Below are positions 48,001 to 50,851 of a DNA stretch of 64,000 nt, one piece after another. The translations under genes and the position numbers were made by a program. The stretch is from Salvator merianae (taxonomy: Eukaryota; Chordata; Lepidosauria; Squamata; Teiidae): positions 826,189 through 890,188 of the forward strand of contig QVOM02000070.1 in assembly GCA_003586115.2 (NCBI GenBank). The letters run 5' to 3'. The notes below the pieces were generated by a model. It did no database searches and was not told the origin of the DNA. It saw nothing but the letters and a program-made list of their open reading frames with translations. How positions within the stretch are numbered: the stretch's first letter is position 1; each line of letters opens with the position of its first letter.

Positions 48001-50851
48001 ACCATAGCAGGTAGCCTGGGAGTGTGGGAAGTTCTCAGGCAAATGCTCCCCAATTCAGTTATAGTACTACTACCTATCTCTTGTTGCATAATTGTTTGTA
48101 GCCCCCAAGCATCTCGGTGGCGCAGAAGGCTAAGGCACTGATCTTTCAATAGGGGGATTGGAGTTCAAGGCCTCTGTCTGCCGTGTACAGGGGATGAGCA
48201 CCCTCTACTGGCCTCTAGCTCCAGCCAACCTAGCTGTTCGAAAGCAAGTAATTGCAAGTAGATAAATAGGGAGCATCACATTGTGTGATGCGGAAGATAG
48301 ACAGATAGAAGCCTTCGGGTGAAAAATAACCTTGTAAGCCGCTTTGAGTCAGCTTCGGCCAAGAAAAGCAGGGTATAAAAACCAAGTTCTTCTTCTTCTT
48401 CTTAAGATGTTACAGGAAATATATAGTCTGTGGAAATAAACAGGCCAGTCTTCTGCTGCGATACAAAAAATAAACCACAGCAGGCGTGTTTGTCCTCACG
48501 GACAGAGTTAAATTCAGTTCTTATATGCAAATAATAATAATTCCCAGCTAGATCAAATTCAGTCTTCACTGGGTACTTGATCACATTTGCCCAGAGCCAC
48601 AGCTAAAAACGCCACTTTTGCAATAATGCATGAGGAAGTCGCACAAAGAAAGCTTCAAAGGCACCCGTCCTGGTGTGAAGATATGGAAGCGACAAGGAAT
48701 CTGAATGTTTGACCCTATCTATGCAAACATTGTGCAACTTAAATGCAACACAATGAGGACATCACATGCCAGTAGGCAAGCTTTTTACTCTCTCTGTGCT
48801 AAATAGTTTAAACAAGCCCTGTAGTAAGCATCTCCTCTTGACACAAGAAACTTGGCTTGCTTAATTAAGTAAGCTGCTGGTCTTTGTGGATCCTATTTTT
48901 GGCTTGTGACACAAGGCTGGCTGGATCTCATAGTGGTATCAATGTGTCAAGGAACTTGTATGGAGCCAAAAGGGAAGATCTGACACCTCTCTAGCTCCCC
49001 TACAGCCCTCATAGTCTCTATACATCCCGAAGTCATGAGATCCACCTTTAAAACCTTTAAATAATAAAATCAGAGCCATTTAAACTAAGGCTTTTGCCAC
49101 TTAAGTTTTTTCAGGTTCACTGACCCCCTCCTCCCTAAAGCACTTTTAACCACAATCATTCATGGAGGACAGGTGTATCAATGGCTACTAGAATGGATGA
49201 CTAGGTACCACCTCCAGGTTGGAGGAACAGGCAGGATGCCAACAGGCCATCTGCAAGAAGTCAAGAGCAGGTGAAGGTTTTGCCTTTGTCTTCTGCTTGA
49301 GAACGTCCAGAAGTAATTGGTGAGCCGCTGTGAGAGACAGGATGCTGGACAAGATGGGCCGTGCCCTGACCCAGCAGGGCTCCCCTTATGCTCTTATTAA
49401 ATCAGAACCCTGAACACACAAAAACCCTCTAGGATTCCCCCTGACCTCCTTATTTTCTACAGAGGTTCTGGTTCTGGTTAAAAGATCCTGCTCAGAATCC
49501 CACCAACAGTCTGCTGCTTTTTATTAAGACACTGACACACTCCACAGCTCCCAGGAGCTGCTCTCCAGTTCCCAGTTTCAATAAAATTCCTGAGTCTTCC
49601 GGGACACACTTATTTTCATAGGTTTGCAGGCAGGCACGTGGTTCAAACAGCAGTAGAGACTAGGGCATATCCCATAACTCAAGACAGGGGTGCCCCAGAT
49701 GTACCTTAACTAGGACTCCCATTATTCAGGAATGAGGAAGACCTGGAGGGCCGCAGGTGGGCCTTCTGCCCAAAGGTATGTCTGATCCACCCACCCTAGT
49801 TCCAATAGTTGCCAGCACAACCTCCCAATGGAAGAATAGATGGATGGGTGGAAGGAAGGAATAAATAAATAGTGCCGGCAGGAAAGCAGCAAGCAAGCTT
49901 CCTCCGGTTCCTACAGGCTTTTCCAGCAGTGGGGTGGAAACAGCACGGGCGAGGACATAGATTCTCGACGCGGAGGCAATCATCTTCCTCCGCTCTCCGC
50001 CTTCCAACGTGCAGCCATATGCGCGTGGAGAAACCGGGGGAACAATGGATGGCCCTATGAAACAGTCCTGGAGAACACGGATGTCTCCCCGGGGGGGGAG
50101 AACAGGCGCAGATCAAAAGACACCTGTAACAATGGGAGGAGGGGCCGCGTAGTTGCGAAAGCCCGGCCTGGCCAACGTGGGAAAACAGCCCGCAAGTGCA
50201 AGCAAAGGCGCGCAGAAACCCCCACGCGCCGCCGACACCTTCCGAGGACGAGGGCGACAAGAAGCAAGCAGAGGCCTTCTTCCCCCGCCTCTTCCTCCTC
50301 CCCCACCCAAGCTAACAGATCTGCAAGCGCCCCTTCCAAAACGCCCCTCTTTTCAGGGATTCCCCCCTCTACACGTCCTCCCTTCGTTAGACCAGTCCTC
50401 CCCTCCCTTCCTCCGTCCCTCCGCTCCTTTGTCCATCTCTCGCTCGCTCAGCTGACTAGTGGCCACTCTGTAACCCTGTCCGAGTCGCCCGCACTGCAGC
50501 TGCTGCTGGTCCAAAGCTCCTCCGAGGCGTTTGCTCCGGGCTGGGAGGAACGGGAGACCTCTCGCGCTCTTTTGTCCGCCCGGCCTCCCTCACGCGGGAT
50601 GCCTTCAGCCGATTACTCCCCCCCCACTGCACCCCACCCCCTTTCTGATCCTCTAGCCGAGGCGCCTCCACCGCCCCGATAAGCGATCCTTTCCTTTGCG
50701 CAGTTTTCCCGCGCTCGCCGCTGTCCACCCAACCACTCGGCTGGCCAGCATCGCGCTCCATCTCGCTCGCCTGCCCGCCCCCCCACGCGGCATCCTTCCT
50801 TTGGCTCCCTCCCTCCCCCGAACTCCGCAGCGCAGCTCCTTACTCGAACAT
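1..50851 (-). CDS. GRAMD1A: GRAMD1A (Aster-A), coding span, incomplete at 3' end
   Basis: Coding span from the start codon in the CpG island to the left edge; the exons are listed separately. GRAMD1 proteins are anchored in the endoplasmic reticulum. Through the GRAM domain they reach the plasma membrane at contact sites, and through the ASTER/VASt domain they carry accessible cholesterol inward. The ten exons found give 360 codons plus one base: Ser/Pro-rich N terminus (1-76), microexon (77-83), GRAM region (about 98-165, continuing conserved to about 240) and an acidic Ser-rich linker (about 245-360). The paralogue call rests on linker pieces typical of GRAMD1A ([27 protein letters not shown]) and on the MFD start; the GRAM core alone would also fit GRAMD1B. 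The ASTER domain and membrane helix must lie left of position 1. All splice phases are consistent and no in-frame stop was seen, so the gene looks functional. Confidence 0.93.
185..345 (+). mobile_element. L2-like LINE, C-terminal fragment
   Basis: The plus strand reads [12 protein letters not shown], a stop, NCLPSD and then [11 protein letters not shown]. This is the signature tail of L2/Rex1-type reverse transcriptases (AFS..AP.LWN.LP followed by FK..LKT.LF). It is a short, decayed 3' fragment. Confidence 0.6.
362..572 (-). mobile_element. tRNA-derived SINE (family A, monomer)
   Basis: The minus strand has GTAGCTAAGTGGTAGAGC (A box) and GGTTCAATCCC (B box), then the shared body ending in GTGCTACCCAGTACC and an A-rich tail at the low-coordinate end. 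The same family recurs at 24.69, 32.70, 34.75, 46.08 and 52.13 kb. The tRNA-like head cannot be a working tRNA, because it does not close an acceptor stem. Confidence 0.8.
660..967. mobile_element. Non-autonomous DNA transposon with GTTCACAC-type ends
   Basis: Starts near GACTGTTCACACTTTTTAC and ends near GGAAAGTGCAAAAAGGCCCC. It shares the ACTAGTGAGTGTC segment with the element at about 37.14-37.56 kb and end features with the hairpin at 10.76 kb. No coding sequence was recognised. Borders are approximate. Confidence 0.45.
1170..1349. mobile_element. 180-bp MITE, three-base target duplication (TAT)
   Basis: Terminal inverted repeats GGCCCTTGCTGCACTTGG and, inverted, GGCCCTTTCTGCACTTGG. The flanks are TAT on both sides (1167-1169 and 1350-1352). 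It is closely matched by the copy at 60734-60912, which has the same length. A three-base duplication with GG-starting ends fits a PIF/Harbinger-derived element; the class is an inference. Confidence 0.8.
1508..1703 (-). CDS. GRAMD1A: GRAMD1A exon 10, acidic linker before ASTER domain
   Basis: Encodes residues 296-360: [20 protein letters not shown], an acidic Pro-rich middle, [19 protein letters not shown] and DE, plus one base of the next codon. SQ.DASS..TVT and LPSEEL.TD.SNSSSS are recognisable GRAMD1A linker motifs. The acceptor is CTTCCCCCAAG, the donor GAAG/GTGAGG. It is the last exon in the window; the next coding exon (start of the ASTER domain) was not found in 1-1507, so it lies to the left. 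Confidence 0.94.
1704..3689 (-). other. GRAMD1A intron 9
   Basis: Intronic, no exon recognised. It contains a strong imperfect hairpin at 2276-2324 and otherwise unassigned, probably old repeat-derived sequence. Confidence 0.7.
2276..2324. repeat. 49-nt imperfect hairpin
   Basis: Arm 2276-2296 pairs with arm 2305-2324 across an 8-nt loop. The pure core pairs TTCCCCCTGT with ACAGGGGGAA, and both arms carry GAGTCA at the outside. It could be the centre of a foldback element or a structured RNA; sequence alone does not decide. Confidence 0.6.
3690..3843 (-). CDS. GRAMD1A: GRAMD1A exon 9, Ser-rich linker
   Basis: One base completes Gly 244, then residues 245-295: [14 protein letters not shown] and a Ser/Asp-rich tail ending [12 protein letters not shown]. 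The SPKE..GD..DLSD start resembles the matching part of mammalian GRAMD1A; the remainder diverges, as expected for a disordered linker. The acceptor is CCAACAG, the donor TCG/GTGAGG. Confidence 0.92.
4080..4690 (+). mobile_element. CR1 LINE 3' fragment, decayed
   Basis: The plus-strand translation keeps [16 protein letters not shown] and further CR1 C-terminal pieces broken by stops and frameshifts. The CR1 3' region follows: GCAGGTGAAG near 4574 and the CTGATCCAGTAAGGG end near 4650. It corresponds to the 3' end of the larger copy at 40.88-44.03 kb, in the opposite orientation. Confidence 0.82.
5330..5480 (+). mobile_element. L1-like LINE 3' end
   Basis: A G-rich stretch (GGGGAGGGGAAGGGGGG) is followed by AT-rich sequence and an A-rich end with AATAAATAAAAGATTAAAAA. 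This layout is typical of squamate L1-like 3' untranslated ends. No coding sequence is present here. Confidence 0.4.
6121..6236 (-). CDS. GRAMD1A: GRAMD1A exon 8, post-GRAM segment
   Basis: Encodes residues 206-243 ([20 protein letters not shown], then [11 protein letters not shown] and DEINGL) plus two bases of a Gly codon. [17 protein letters not shown] is a conserved GRAMD1 block. The acceptor is CCACAG, the donor GG/GTGAGT. The split Gly is completed by A from the next exon. Confidence 0.96.
6237..8208 (-). other. GRAMD1A intron 7
   Basis: Contains the long non-autonomous DNA element at about 7109-7655. The rest (6237-7100 and 7660-8208) shows nothing recognisable. Confidence 0.7.
7109..7655. 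mobile_element. Non-autonomous DNA transposon, CTGCAC-ended family, long form
   Basis: Begins GGGACCTTTCTGCACAG and ends with the inverse-like ACGTGCAAAAAGGGGC. The interior matches, in the opposite order, the elements at 21.01-21.51 and 54.45-54.68 kb (shared GGTAGGCCC..TTAA.TGGGTC..ACCAGCA and CTTAATC.GGAT blocks). No open reading frame of note. Borders are approximate. Confidence 0.6.
8209..8289 (-). CDS. GRAMD1A: GRAMD1A exon 7, end of GRAM domain
   Basis: Encodes residues 179-205: [13 protein letters not shown], then [23 protein letters not shown] and FRLWQNALL are conserved in all GRAMD1 paralogues. The acceptor is TTTCAAG, the donor AAG/GTAAGG; it is in phase 0 at both ends. The exon is 81 nt. 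Confidence 0.97.
8756..9228. mobile_element. Non-autonomous DNA transposon, CTGCACTTAC-ended
   Basis: Starts GGCCATTCTGCACTTAC and ends GTAAGTGCAGAAGACC, an inverted pair. The interior has CTGGATCTGA and CAGTCCAGATCA blocks shared with the neighbouring element and with 11.08, 21.01 and 22.28 kb. No protein. Confidence 0.6.
9232..9748. mobile_element. Second copy of the same DNA element, directly adjacent
   Basis: Starts GACTTGTTCTGCATTTACC and ends GGTTAAGTGCAGAAAGGTC-like sequence (TTAAGTGCAGAAAGGTC). It lies within a few bases of the previous copy. The interior has GATCCAGATCAG and CTGATCCAGA blocks common to the family. Short open frames inside are not genes. Confidence 0.6.
10762..10876. 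mobile_element. 115-bp foldback MITE with perfect 42-bp palindrome
   Basis: Almost the whole element is an inverted repeat. The centre, 10798-10839, is a perfect palindrome of two 21-nt arms meeting between 10818 and 10819. The outer arms read AGAATGGGATA and TATCCCATTCT and then CACCTTCCACC against GGTAGAAAGTG. The ends resemble those of the element at 37.14-37.56 kb. It would extrude as a cruciform or fold as a long RNA hairpin. Confidence 0.85.
11079..11615. mobile_element. Non-autonomous DNA transposon, CACACTTACC-ended
   Basis: Starts with CCACACTTACCTTTGC and ends AAAGGTAAATGCAGAAA. The interior CTGGATCAGTCCAGC, CCTGGCTAAC and GGATGGAGCATACTAG blocks recur in the 9.2-9.7 and 22.3-22.7 kb elements. 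Borders are approximate. Confidence 0.5.
14540..14635 (-). CDS. GRAMD1A: GRAMD1A exon 6, GRAM domain
   Basis: Encodes residues 147-178: [18 protein letters not shown], then [14 protein letters not shown]. The [14 protein letters not shown] motif is diagnostic of the GRAMD1 GRAM domain. The acceptor is GCAACAG, the donor AAG/GTAAGG. It starts and ends in phase 0. Confidence 0.97.
14727..14830 (-). CDS. GRAMD1A: GRAMD1A exon 5, GRAM domain core
   Basis: Encodes residues 113-146. It reads [18 protein letters not shown], then [17 protein letters not shown], the most conserved block of the GRAM domain. This fold resembles a PH domain and binds phosphatidylserine and cholesterol at the plasma membrane. 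The acceptor is CTCAG, the donor ACG/GTGAGT. It is separated from exon 6 by an intron of only 91 bp. Confidence 0.97.
14831..15546 (-). mobile_element. GRAMD1A intron 4 with L2-like LINE fragment
   Basis: The intron between exons 4 and 5. Its right part, about 15129-15463 on the minus strand, encodes [16 protein letters not shown], then [13 protein letters not shown], the L2-like reverse-transcriptase tail. It is followed by a 3' end with TTATTTATTT on the plus strand. Position 14831-15128 shows nothing recognisable. Confidence 0.65.
15547..15631 (-). CDS. GRAMD1A: GRAMD1A exon 4, start of GRAM region
   Basis: Encodes residues 84-111 ([13 protein letters not shown], then an [12 protein letters not shown] segment) plus the first base of an Asp codon. 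The acceptor is TTGGCAG, the donor [21 protein letters not shown] and the LPEAERL helix are hallmark sequences just before the GRAM fold in the GRAMD1 family. The split Asp codon is completed by the next exon (G+AT). Confidence 0.95.
15800..15935 (+). mobile_element. CR1-like 3' end fragment
   Basis: Contains GCTGGACTAAATGGGCTC followed by GACCCAGCGGGGTATTTCTT, the usual end of CR1 3' regions in reptiles (compare 49.35 kb). Confidence 0.5.
16335..17960. repeat. Old interspersed repeat split by an L1-like fragment
   Basis: Two arms, about 16335-16920 and 17560-17960, read like one common reptile repeat (CAACACCTTGAATTAAG, GGAAGCCAGTGCAG; later GCTGAGATGTCTACAAGAA). They are separated by the L1-like insertion at 16930-17480. 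The class of the host repeat was not recognised. Confidence 0.45.
16930..17480 (-). mobile_element. L1-like LINE, ORF2 C-terminal fragment
   Basis: The minus strand translates as FHM, a stop, [20 protein letters not shown] and then FTLLGIF, matching the HM.W.C..V..FW motif near the end of L1 ORF2. The rest, to 16930, is broken by stops. It is 5' truncated and inactive. Confidence 0.7.
18230..19100 (+). other. Purine-rich tract of unknown origin
   Basis: The plus strand is strongly G/A-rich, with several GGAGG and GAGGGG runs, for example 18310-18340 and 18956-19015. Open frames of 132 aa (18241-18639) and 71 aa (18873-19088) exist but have low-complexity, charged content without a recognised domain. 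It may be a degraded retroelement gag region or simply a purine tract. No function is proposed. Confidence 0.35.
19385..19937. mobile_element. Tandemly duplicated MITE, GGCTGTGATCAGACA ends
   Basis: The end motif GGCTGTGATCAGACATAAC appears at 19390 and, decayed, at 19622 and 19752; the inverse end GTCTGATCACAGCC closes at about 19931. Internal blocks (CACCTTTTCTA, GAGGGGCAG, CACCTCAGAG) repeat two or three times. A single, non-duplicated copy stands at 33350-33564. Confidence 0.75.
21010..21522. mobile_element. Non-autonomous DNA transposon, CTGCAC-ended family, long form
   Basis: Starts GGGCCTTCACGCACAGG and ends TAAGTGCAGAAAGAGC. The interior shares GGATTAAGGGCCCACGT, CCAGAACACAGGAGG and GATCACTGGCAG blocks with copies at 7.1 and 54.45 kb. 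A run of about ten C lies near 21100-21111. No coding capacity. Confidence 0.65.
21728..21927. mobile_element. hAT-type hairpin MITE, copy 2
   Basis: 200-bp foldback element. The ends are CAGTGGTGGCCGCTGGC and, inverted, CAGCGGTGGCCACTGGC; the arms continue with TTTAAG, a GGTGTT-like block, CAGAAAG and GGCCTCC to the central TCGCAGCAGACCTGCTGC. Flanking 8-mers CCTACCTC and TCTATCTC agree at 6 of 8 places. Same family as 44335-44539. Confidence 0.8.
22282..22699. mobile_element. Non-autonomous DNA transposon, AAA target duplication
   Basis: 418 bp. Ends GGGCCTTTCTGCCCTT and, inverted, GGGCCTTTCCACACTT; flanked by AAA at 22279-22281 and 22700-22702. The interior GATCCAGATCAGCTC and GGAGTGTACTAG blocks recur in copies at 9.23 and 11.08 kb. 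The three-base duplication links this long form to the 180-bp form at 1170. Confidence 0.75.
22905..23332. mobile_element. hAT-type MITE (GCATCCAGAC family), 5' truncated
   Basis: Ends CCTGTCTGGACGCAGCC. The interior holds the family blocks GGCAATCCCAATAT, CACACATGCACAGCCACC and CAGTGGCCATTTTCAAGATG (about 23108-23127). It matches the complete copy at 28106-28557. Confidence 0.7.
24265..24680. mobile_element. Related non-autonomous DNA element (CTTCAGATGTGGG ends)
   Basis: Begins GAGCCTTCAGATGTGGGCTG and ends near TCCTGATGTGGAGTTCC. Interior blocks GGAAGTGGG and GCTTCCGATAGCCCCAA recur at 55.37-55.80 kb (GGTTTCCGGTAGCCCCAAG). Open frames of 98-146 aa across it are chance. Confidence 0.55.
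24690..24895 (-). mobile_element. tRNA-derived SINE (family A, monomer)
   Basis: The minus strand starts GTCTGTAGCTCAGTGGTAG (A box), then GCAAACTGCTTGC and a decayed B box, the GGCAATGACGAACTAC-type body and GACTGCATGG tail block. Decayed copy of the family at 362-572. Confidence 0.75.
24897..25540. mobile_element. hAT-type MITE with a decayed hairpin MITE at its end
   Basis: 24897 to about 25326 is the GCATCCAGAC-family MITE (end CTGTCTGCACACAGCC). From about 25353 to 25535 follows a hairpin element whose arms GGGTGTTCGCATGTCGCTGG and the inverse of GAGACATGTGAACACCTG pair, with AAGCAGCA ends. The latter is a third, diverged member of the hairpin family at 21728 and 44335. Overlapping open frames in three phases here are a product of the inverted repeat. 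Confidence 0.6.
25952..25972 (-). CDS. GRAMD1A: GRAMD1A microexon 3 (21 nt)
   Basis: Seven codons, KMQSWYS, bounded by a consensus acceptor (long T-rich tract ending TTTACAG) and a consensus donor (GTAAGT). It falls exactly between FIRNSK of exon 2 and MLSPTYKQ of exon 4 and keeps frame in phase 0. The same heptapeptide sits at this point in mammalian GRAMD1A, and GRAMD1B has KTQSWYS. The polypyrimidine tract is very strong (over 20 T/C bases), which is typical of exons too short for normal exon definition. Because it is a multiple of three it could be skipped without loss of frame. Confidence 0.93.
26453..27342. mobile_element. hAT-type MITE interrupted by L2-like LINE fragment
   Basis: The left part starts GGCTTCATCTGGACAA and carries CAGTGGCCATTTTCAAGATG at 26876-26895. 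The right end is CCTGTCTGGATGCAGCC at 27326-27342. Between them, about 27005-27272, sits a minus-strand LINE piece encoding [20 protein letters not shown] and [12 protein letters not shown] with an ATTT-repeat 3' end. The LINE insertion is therefore younger than the MITE. Confidence 0.75.
27705..27800 (-). mobile_element. L2-like LINE 3' end
   Basis: TTTATTTATCTGTTTATTTG, then TGCCCTATACCCAAAGG and CAGGGCAGGTCACAA on the plus strand. This is the same terminal block as in the fragments at 27.0 and 47.6 kb. Confidence 0.55.
28106..28557. mobile_element. hAT-type MITE with perfect 8-bp target duplication
   Basis: 452 bp. Ends GGCTGCATCCAGACA and, inverted, GGCCGCATCCAGATGT. Flanked by the exact 8-mer CTAATCTA at 28098-28105 and 28558-28565, the length typical of hAT transposition. 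The interior has GCCATCTTGAAAATGGCCAC and no transposase. It is the reference copy for related elements at 22.9, 24.9, 26.45 and 39.78 kb. Confidence 0.88.
28814..28865. repeat. Four tandem 13-bp units with TGATGTCA core
   Basis: Units ATCCAATGATGTC (twice) and ATCCAGTGATGTC (twice) run head to tail at 28814, 28827, 28840 and 28853. Each junction forms TGATGTCA, one base away from the cAMP-response element TGACGTCA. It lies about 130 bp past the donor of exon 2, inside intron 2. Confidence 0.9.
28995..29214 (-). CDS. GRAMD1A: GRAMD1A exon 2, N-terminal Ser/Pro-rich region
   Basis: Encodes the end of residue 3 and residues 4-76. The acceptor is a pyrimidine-rich tract ending TCCTCCCAG before position 29214; the donor is AAG/GTAC at 28994. 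It contains a Thr/Ser/Pro stretch, a basic [16 protein letters not shown] segment, METVEKGS-like sequence (read as [13 protein letters not shown]) and ends RSFIRNSK, all collinear with vertebrate GRAMD1A. An acceptor five bases downstream (CACAG) would break the phase with exon 1, so the upstream AG was chosen. The segment is predicted to be disordered and probably lies ahead of the GRAM domain in the cytosol. Confidence 0.93.
31815..32075 (+). mobile_element. L2-like LINE 3' fragment
   Basis: The plus strand reads [16 protein letters not shown], then [11 protein letters not shown], the L2-type reverse-transcriptase tail. It is followed by GGGTGGGATAAAAATGC and an AAATAAATAAAT end. Confidence 0.7.
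32700..33040 (-). mobile_element. tRNA-derived SINE, dimeric
   Basis: Two tRNA-like heads in tandem on the minus strand. One is at about 33030-32965 (GTAGACTCAGTAGTAGAGC, GGTTCAATCCCC) and the second at about 32885-32815. Each is followed by the same body (GGCAA.GG.AAACCACTTC, CTCTGCCAA). The unit tail GGTACCCAATAAC is present only once, at the low end. Confidence 0.82.
33350..33564. mobile_element. MITE with TGGCTGTGNTCAGA ends, TA-flanked
   Basis: 215 bp; starts TGGCTGTGTTCAGACATAAC and ends, inverted, TGGCTGTGATCAGAAACAAC; TA lies on both sides (33348-33349 and 33565-33566). A TA duplication would fit Tc1/mariner-type mobilisation. It is the unduplicated relative of the array at 19385-19937. 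Confidence 0.75.
34000..34445. mobile_element. Probable DNA element of the GTAAGTGTG-ended family
   Basis: The right end CAGGTAAGTGTGAAAAGG resembles the ends at 9.22 and 22.69 kb. The left border is unclear (a G-rich run at 34021-34031 lies near it). Low certainty. Confidence 0.35.
34752..35092 (+). mobile_element. tRNA-derived SINE, dimeric
   Basis: The first head GGAGTGGCTATAGCTCAGTG with B box GTTTGATCCTC is at 34754-34818; the second head GACTGTAGCTCAGTGG with B box GTTTGATCCCC is at 34907-34968. Each is followed by AGGCA.TG..AAACCACTTC. A single tail with GTGCTACCCAACAACAAC closes it. Confidence 0.85.
37137..37563. mobile_element. Non-autonomous DNA transposon with TTCACACTT ends
   Basis: Starts GGCCTGTTCACACTTTCC and ends, inverted, GGGCCATTTCACACTTA. 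The interior carries CACTAGT blocks and TCTAAGGTAGAAAAG, shared with the elements at 0.66 and 10.76 kb. No protein. Confidence 0.65.
38560..38850. repeat. Nested tandem repeat (about 36-bp unit inside a longer unit)
   Basis: The block CAAGGGATAAGR..TTGGA..GGGCT recurs at about 38577, 38611, 38691, 38729 and 38805. A longer unit that also contains GGCCACACCTCCTGATAGAA is seen twice (about 38660 and 38780). No known family. Confidence 0.7.
39182..39330. repeat. 33-bp tandem repeat, 4.5 copies
   Basis: Units starting CATGCAGAAACAG at 39182, 39215, 39248, 39281 and (shortened) 39311. The period of exactly 33 keeps several frames open, which explains overlapping short open frames on both strands. 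The middle units are CpG-rich (GCGCCATGCGG). Confidence 0.9.
39778..40152. mobile_element. hAT-type MITE (GCATCCAGAC family)
   Basis: Starts GGACCCATCCAGACAGG and ends TTTTCCTGGATGCTG. The interior GGCAATCCCAACATAG and GAAAATGGCCGCCGTG match the family. Flanking 8-mers are only loosely similar, so it is an old or partly eroded copy. Confidence 0.7.
40730..40862 (+). mobile_element. tRNA-derived SINE fragment
   Basis: TATAGCTCAGCAACTGCCTG, B box GGTTTGATTCCC and a CAAGCAATTTCCATACCCTT body, a shortened copy of family A. Confidence 0.6.
41000..43500 (-). pseudogene. CR1 ORF2 (endonuclease and reverse transcriptase), broken
   Basis: The endonuclease part runs from [19 protein letters not shown] (about 43490) through [17 protein letters not shown] and [10 protein letters not shown] to about 42830. 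The reverse-transcriptase part has [17 protein letters not shown] (about 42190), then [11 protein letters not shown]. After a lesion it resumes with [35 protein letters not shown] (about 41750, motif C intact) and the C-terminal [16 protein letters not shown] block. Defects: a stop/frameshift near 43310-43330 (after EGYNLF) and an internal deletion at about 42005-42015 of roughly 75-80 codons that removes the first catalytic Asp region. It cannot make active reverse transcriptase. Confidence 0.9.
43647..44027 (-). pseudogene. CR1 ORF1 fragment, esterase-like domain
   Basis: About 122 residues: [11 protein letters not shown] near the start and [10 protein letters not shown] near the end. These are block motifs of the SGNH-hydrolase (esterase) domain found in ORF1 of CR1-type elements, including the catalytic-type D..H pair in the second motif. 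The part with the nucleophile Ser motif would lie upstream and is absent. It ends with a normal stop just before ORF2. Confidence 0.8.
44335..44539. mobile_element. hAT-type hairpin MITE, copy 1
   Basis: 205-bp nearly full-length inverted repeat. Ends CAGCGGCAGCCGCCGG and, inverted, CAGCAGCGGCTGCTGG; the arms continue with CTTTAAGGG, GTGCCCCGCAGAAAG and GGGCCTCCATACTGTC up to a short centre near 44437. Flanked by AACAGTGT (44327-44334) and AACCGTGT (44540-44547), an 8-bp duplication with one change. CAG-starting ends plus 8 bp is the hAT pattern. It carries no transposase. Confidence 0.88.
44763..44922. repeat. AT-rich direct and inverted ATAAAGTG repeats
   Basis: TATAAAGTGCATCAAAA, ACATAAAGTGTATATT and ATCAATATAAAGTGTG recur, partly in inverted order, and lead into a TG dinucleotide run. 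Simple or eroded repeat, no gene. Confidence 0.6.
44925..45294 (+). mobile_element. Tc1/mariner-like element with only the transposase tail left
   Basis: 370 bp between terminal inverted repeats CAGGATGCTTCAAAAAGATG and, inverted, CAGGGTGTTTCAAAAAGATA; 28 of 34 terminal bases pair. TA precedes the left end; the right flank is TT. Inside, one frame at about 45029-45172 keeps a transposase C-terminal tail. The catalytic DDE region is missing, so this is an internally deleted copy. It was inserted into a TG-repeat region (TG runs flank both sides). Confidence 0.75.
45029..45175 (+). pseudogene. Transposase C-terminal fragment (Tc1/mariner-like)
   Basis: Reads [19 protein letters not shown], then [27 protein letters not shown] and stop. 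LxDLxxRI.AA...... the W.EL.YRLD.CR...G.HIE end is a common transposase tail in arthropod-type Tc1/mariner relatives. The frame is undamaged over its length, unlike most other relics in the window. The assignment is from recall of the motif and needs a database search. Confidence 0.6.
46077..46427 (+). mobile_element. tRNA-derived SINE, dimeric
   Basis: Head 1 GGAGTGACTGTAGCTCAGAG, B box GTTTGATCCCC at about 46131; head 2 GAATGGCTGTAGCTCAGTTG, B box AGTTCAAACCC at about 46281. Both are followed by AGGCAA.GGCAAACCACTT and CTCTGCCAAGA; a single tail ends ATGGCACCCAAAACCAAC. Confidence 0.85.
47555..47838 (-). mobile_element. L2-like LINE 3' fragment
   Basis: The minus strand encodes [16 protein letters not shown], then [17 protein letters not shown], with a 3' end CCAGGGCGGGTCACAA-type block and AT-rich tail at the low coordinates. 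Confidence 0.6.
48098..48404 (+). mobile_element. Sauria-SINE-like element with BovB-type tail
   Basis: A tRNA-like head (CATCTCGGTGGCGCAGAAGG, then GGAGTTCAAGGCC) is followed by a central region. The tail is GTAAGCCGCTTTGAGTCAGC, TTCGGCCAAGAAAAGCAGGG and TATAAAAACC, ending in CTT repeats. This tail resembles the 3' end of BovB LINEs, which mobilise Sauria SINEs. The family is a squamate marker and is the main basis for the organism call. Confidence 0.8.
49160..49408 (+). mobile_element. CR1 LINE 3' end
   Basis: GGAGGACAGGTGTATCAATGG through GTCAAGAGCAGGTGAAGG to CTGACCCAGCAGGGCTCC, parallel to the end of the copy at 4.08-4.69 kb. Confidence 0.8.

Larger units (their letters stand above)
29215..50843 (-). 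other. GRAMD1A intron 1 (21.6 kb)
   Basis: Separates the 8-nt coding part of exon 1 from exon 2. It carries the large CR1 copy, SINEs and several DNA elements listed separately. Stretches without a recognised feature: 29.22-31.81, 32.08-32.70, 35.10-37.13, 37.57-38.56, 40.16-40.70, 45.35-46.07, 46.50-47.55 and 49.41-50.05 kb. A short C/T-rich tract with seven TCC units lies near 35.83-35.85 kb next to moderately GC-rich sequence; an alternative first exon there cannot be excluded. Confidence 0.8.
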
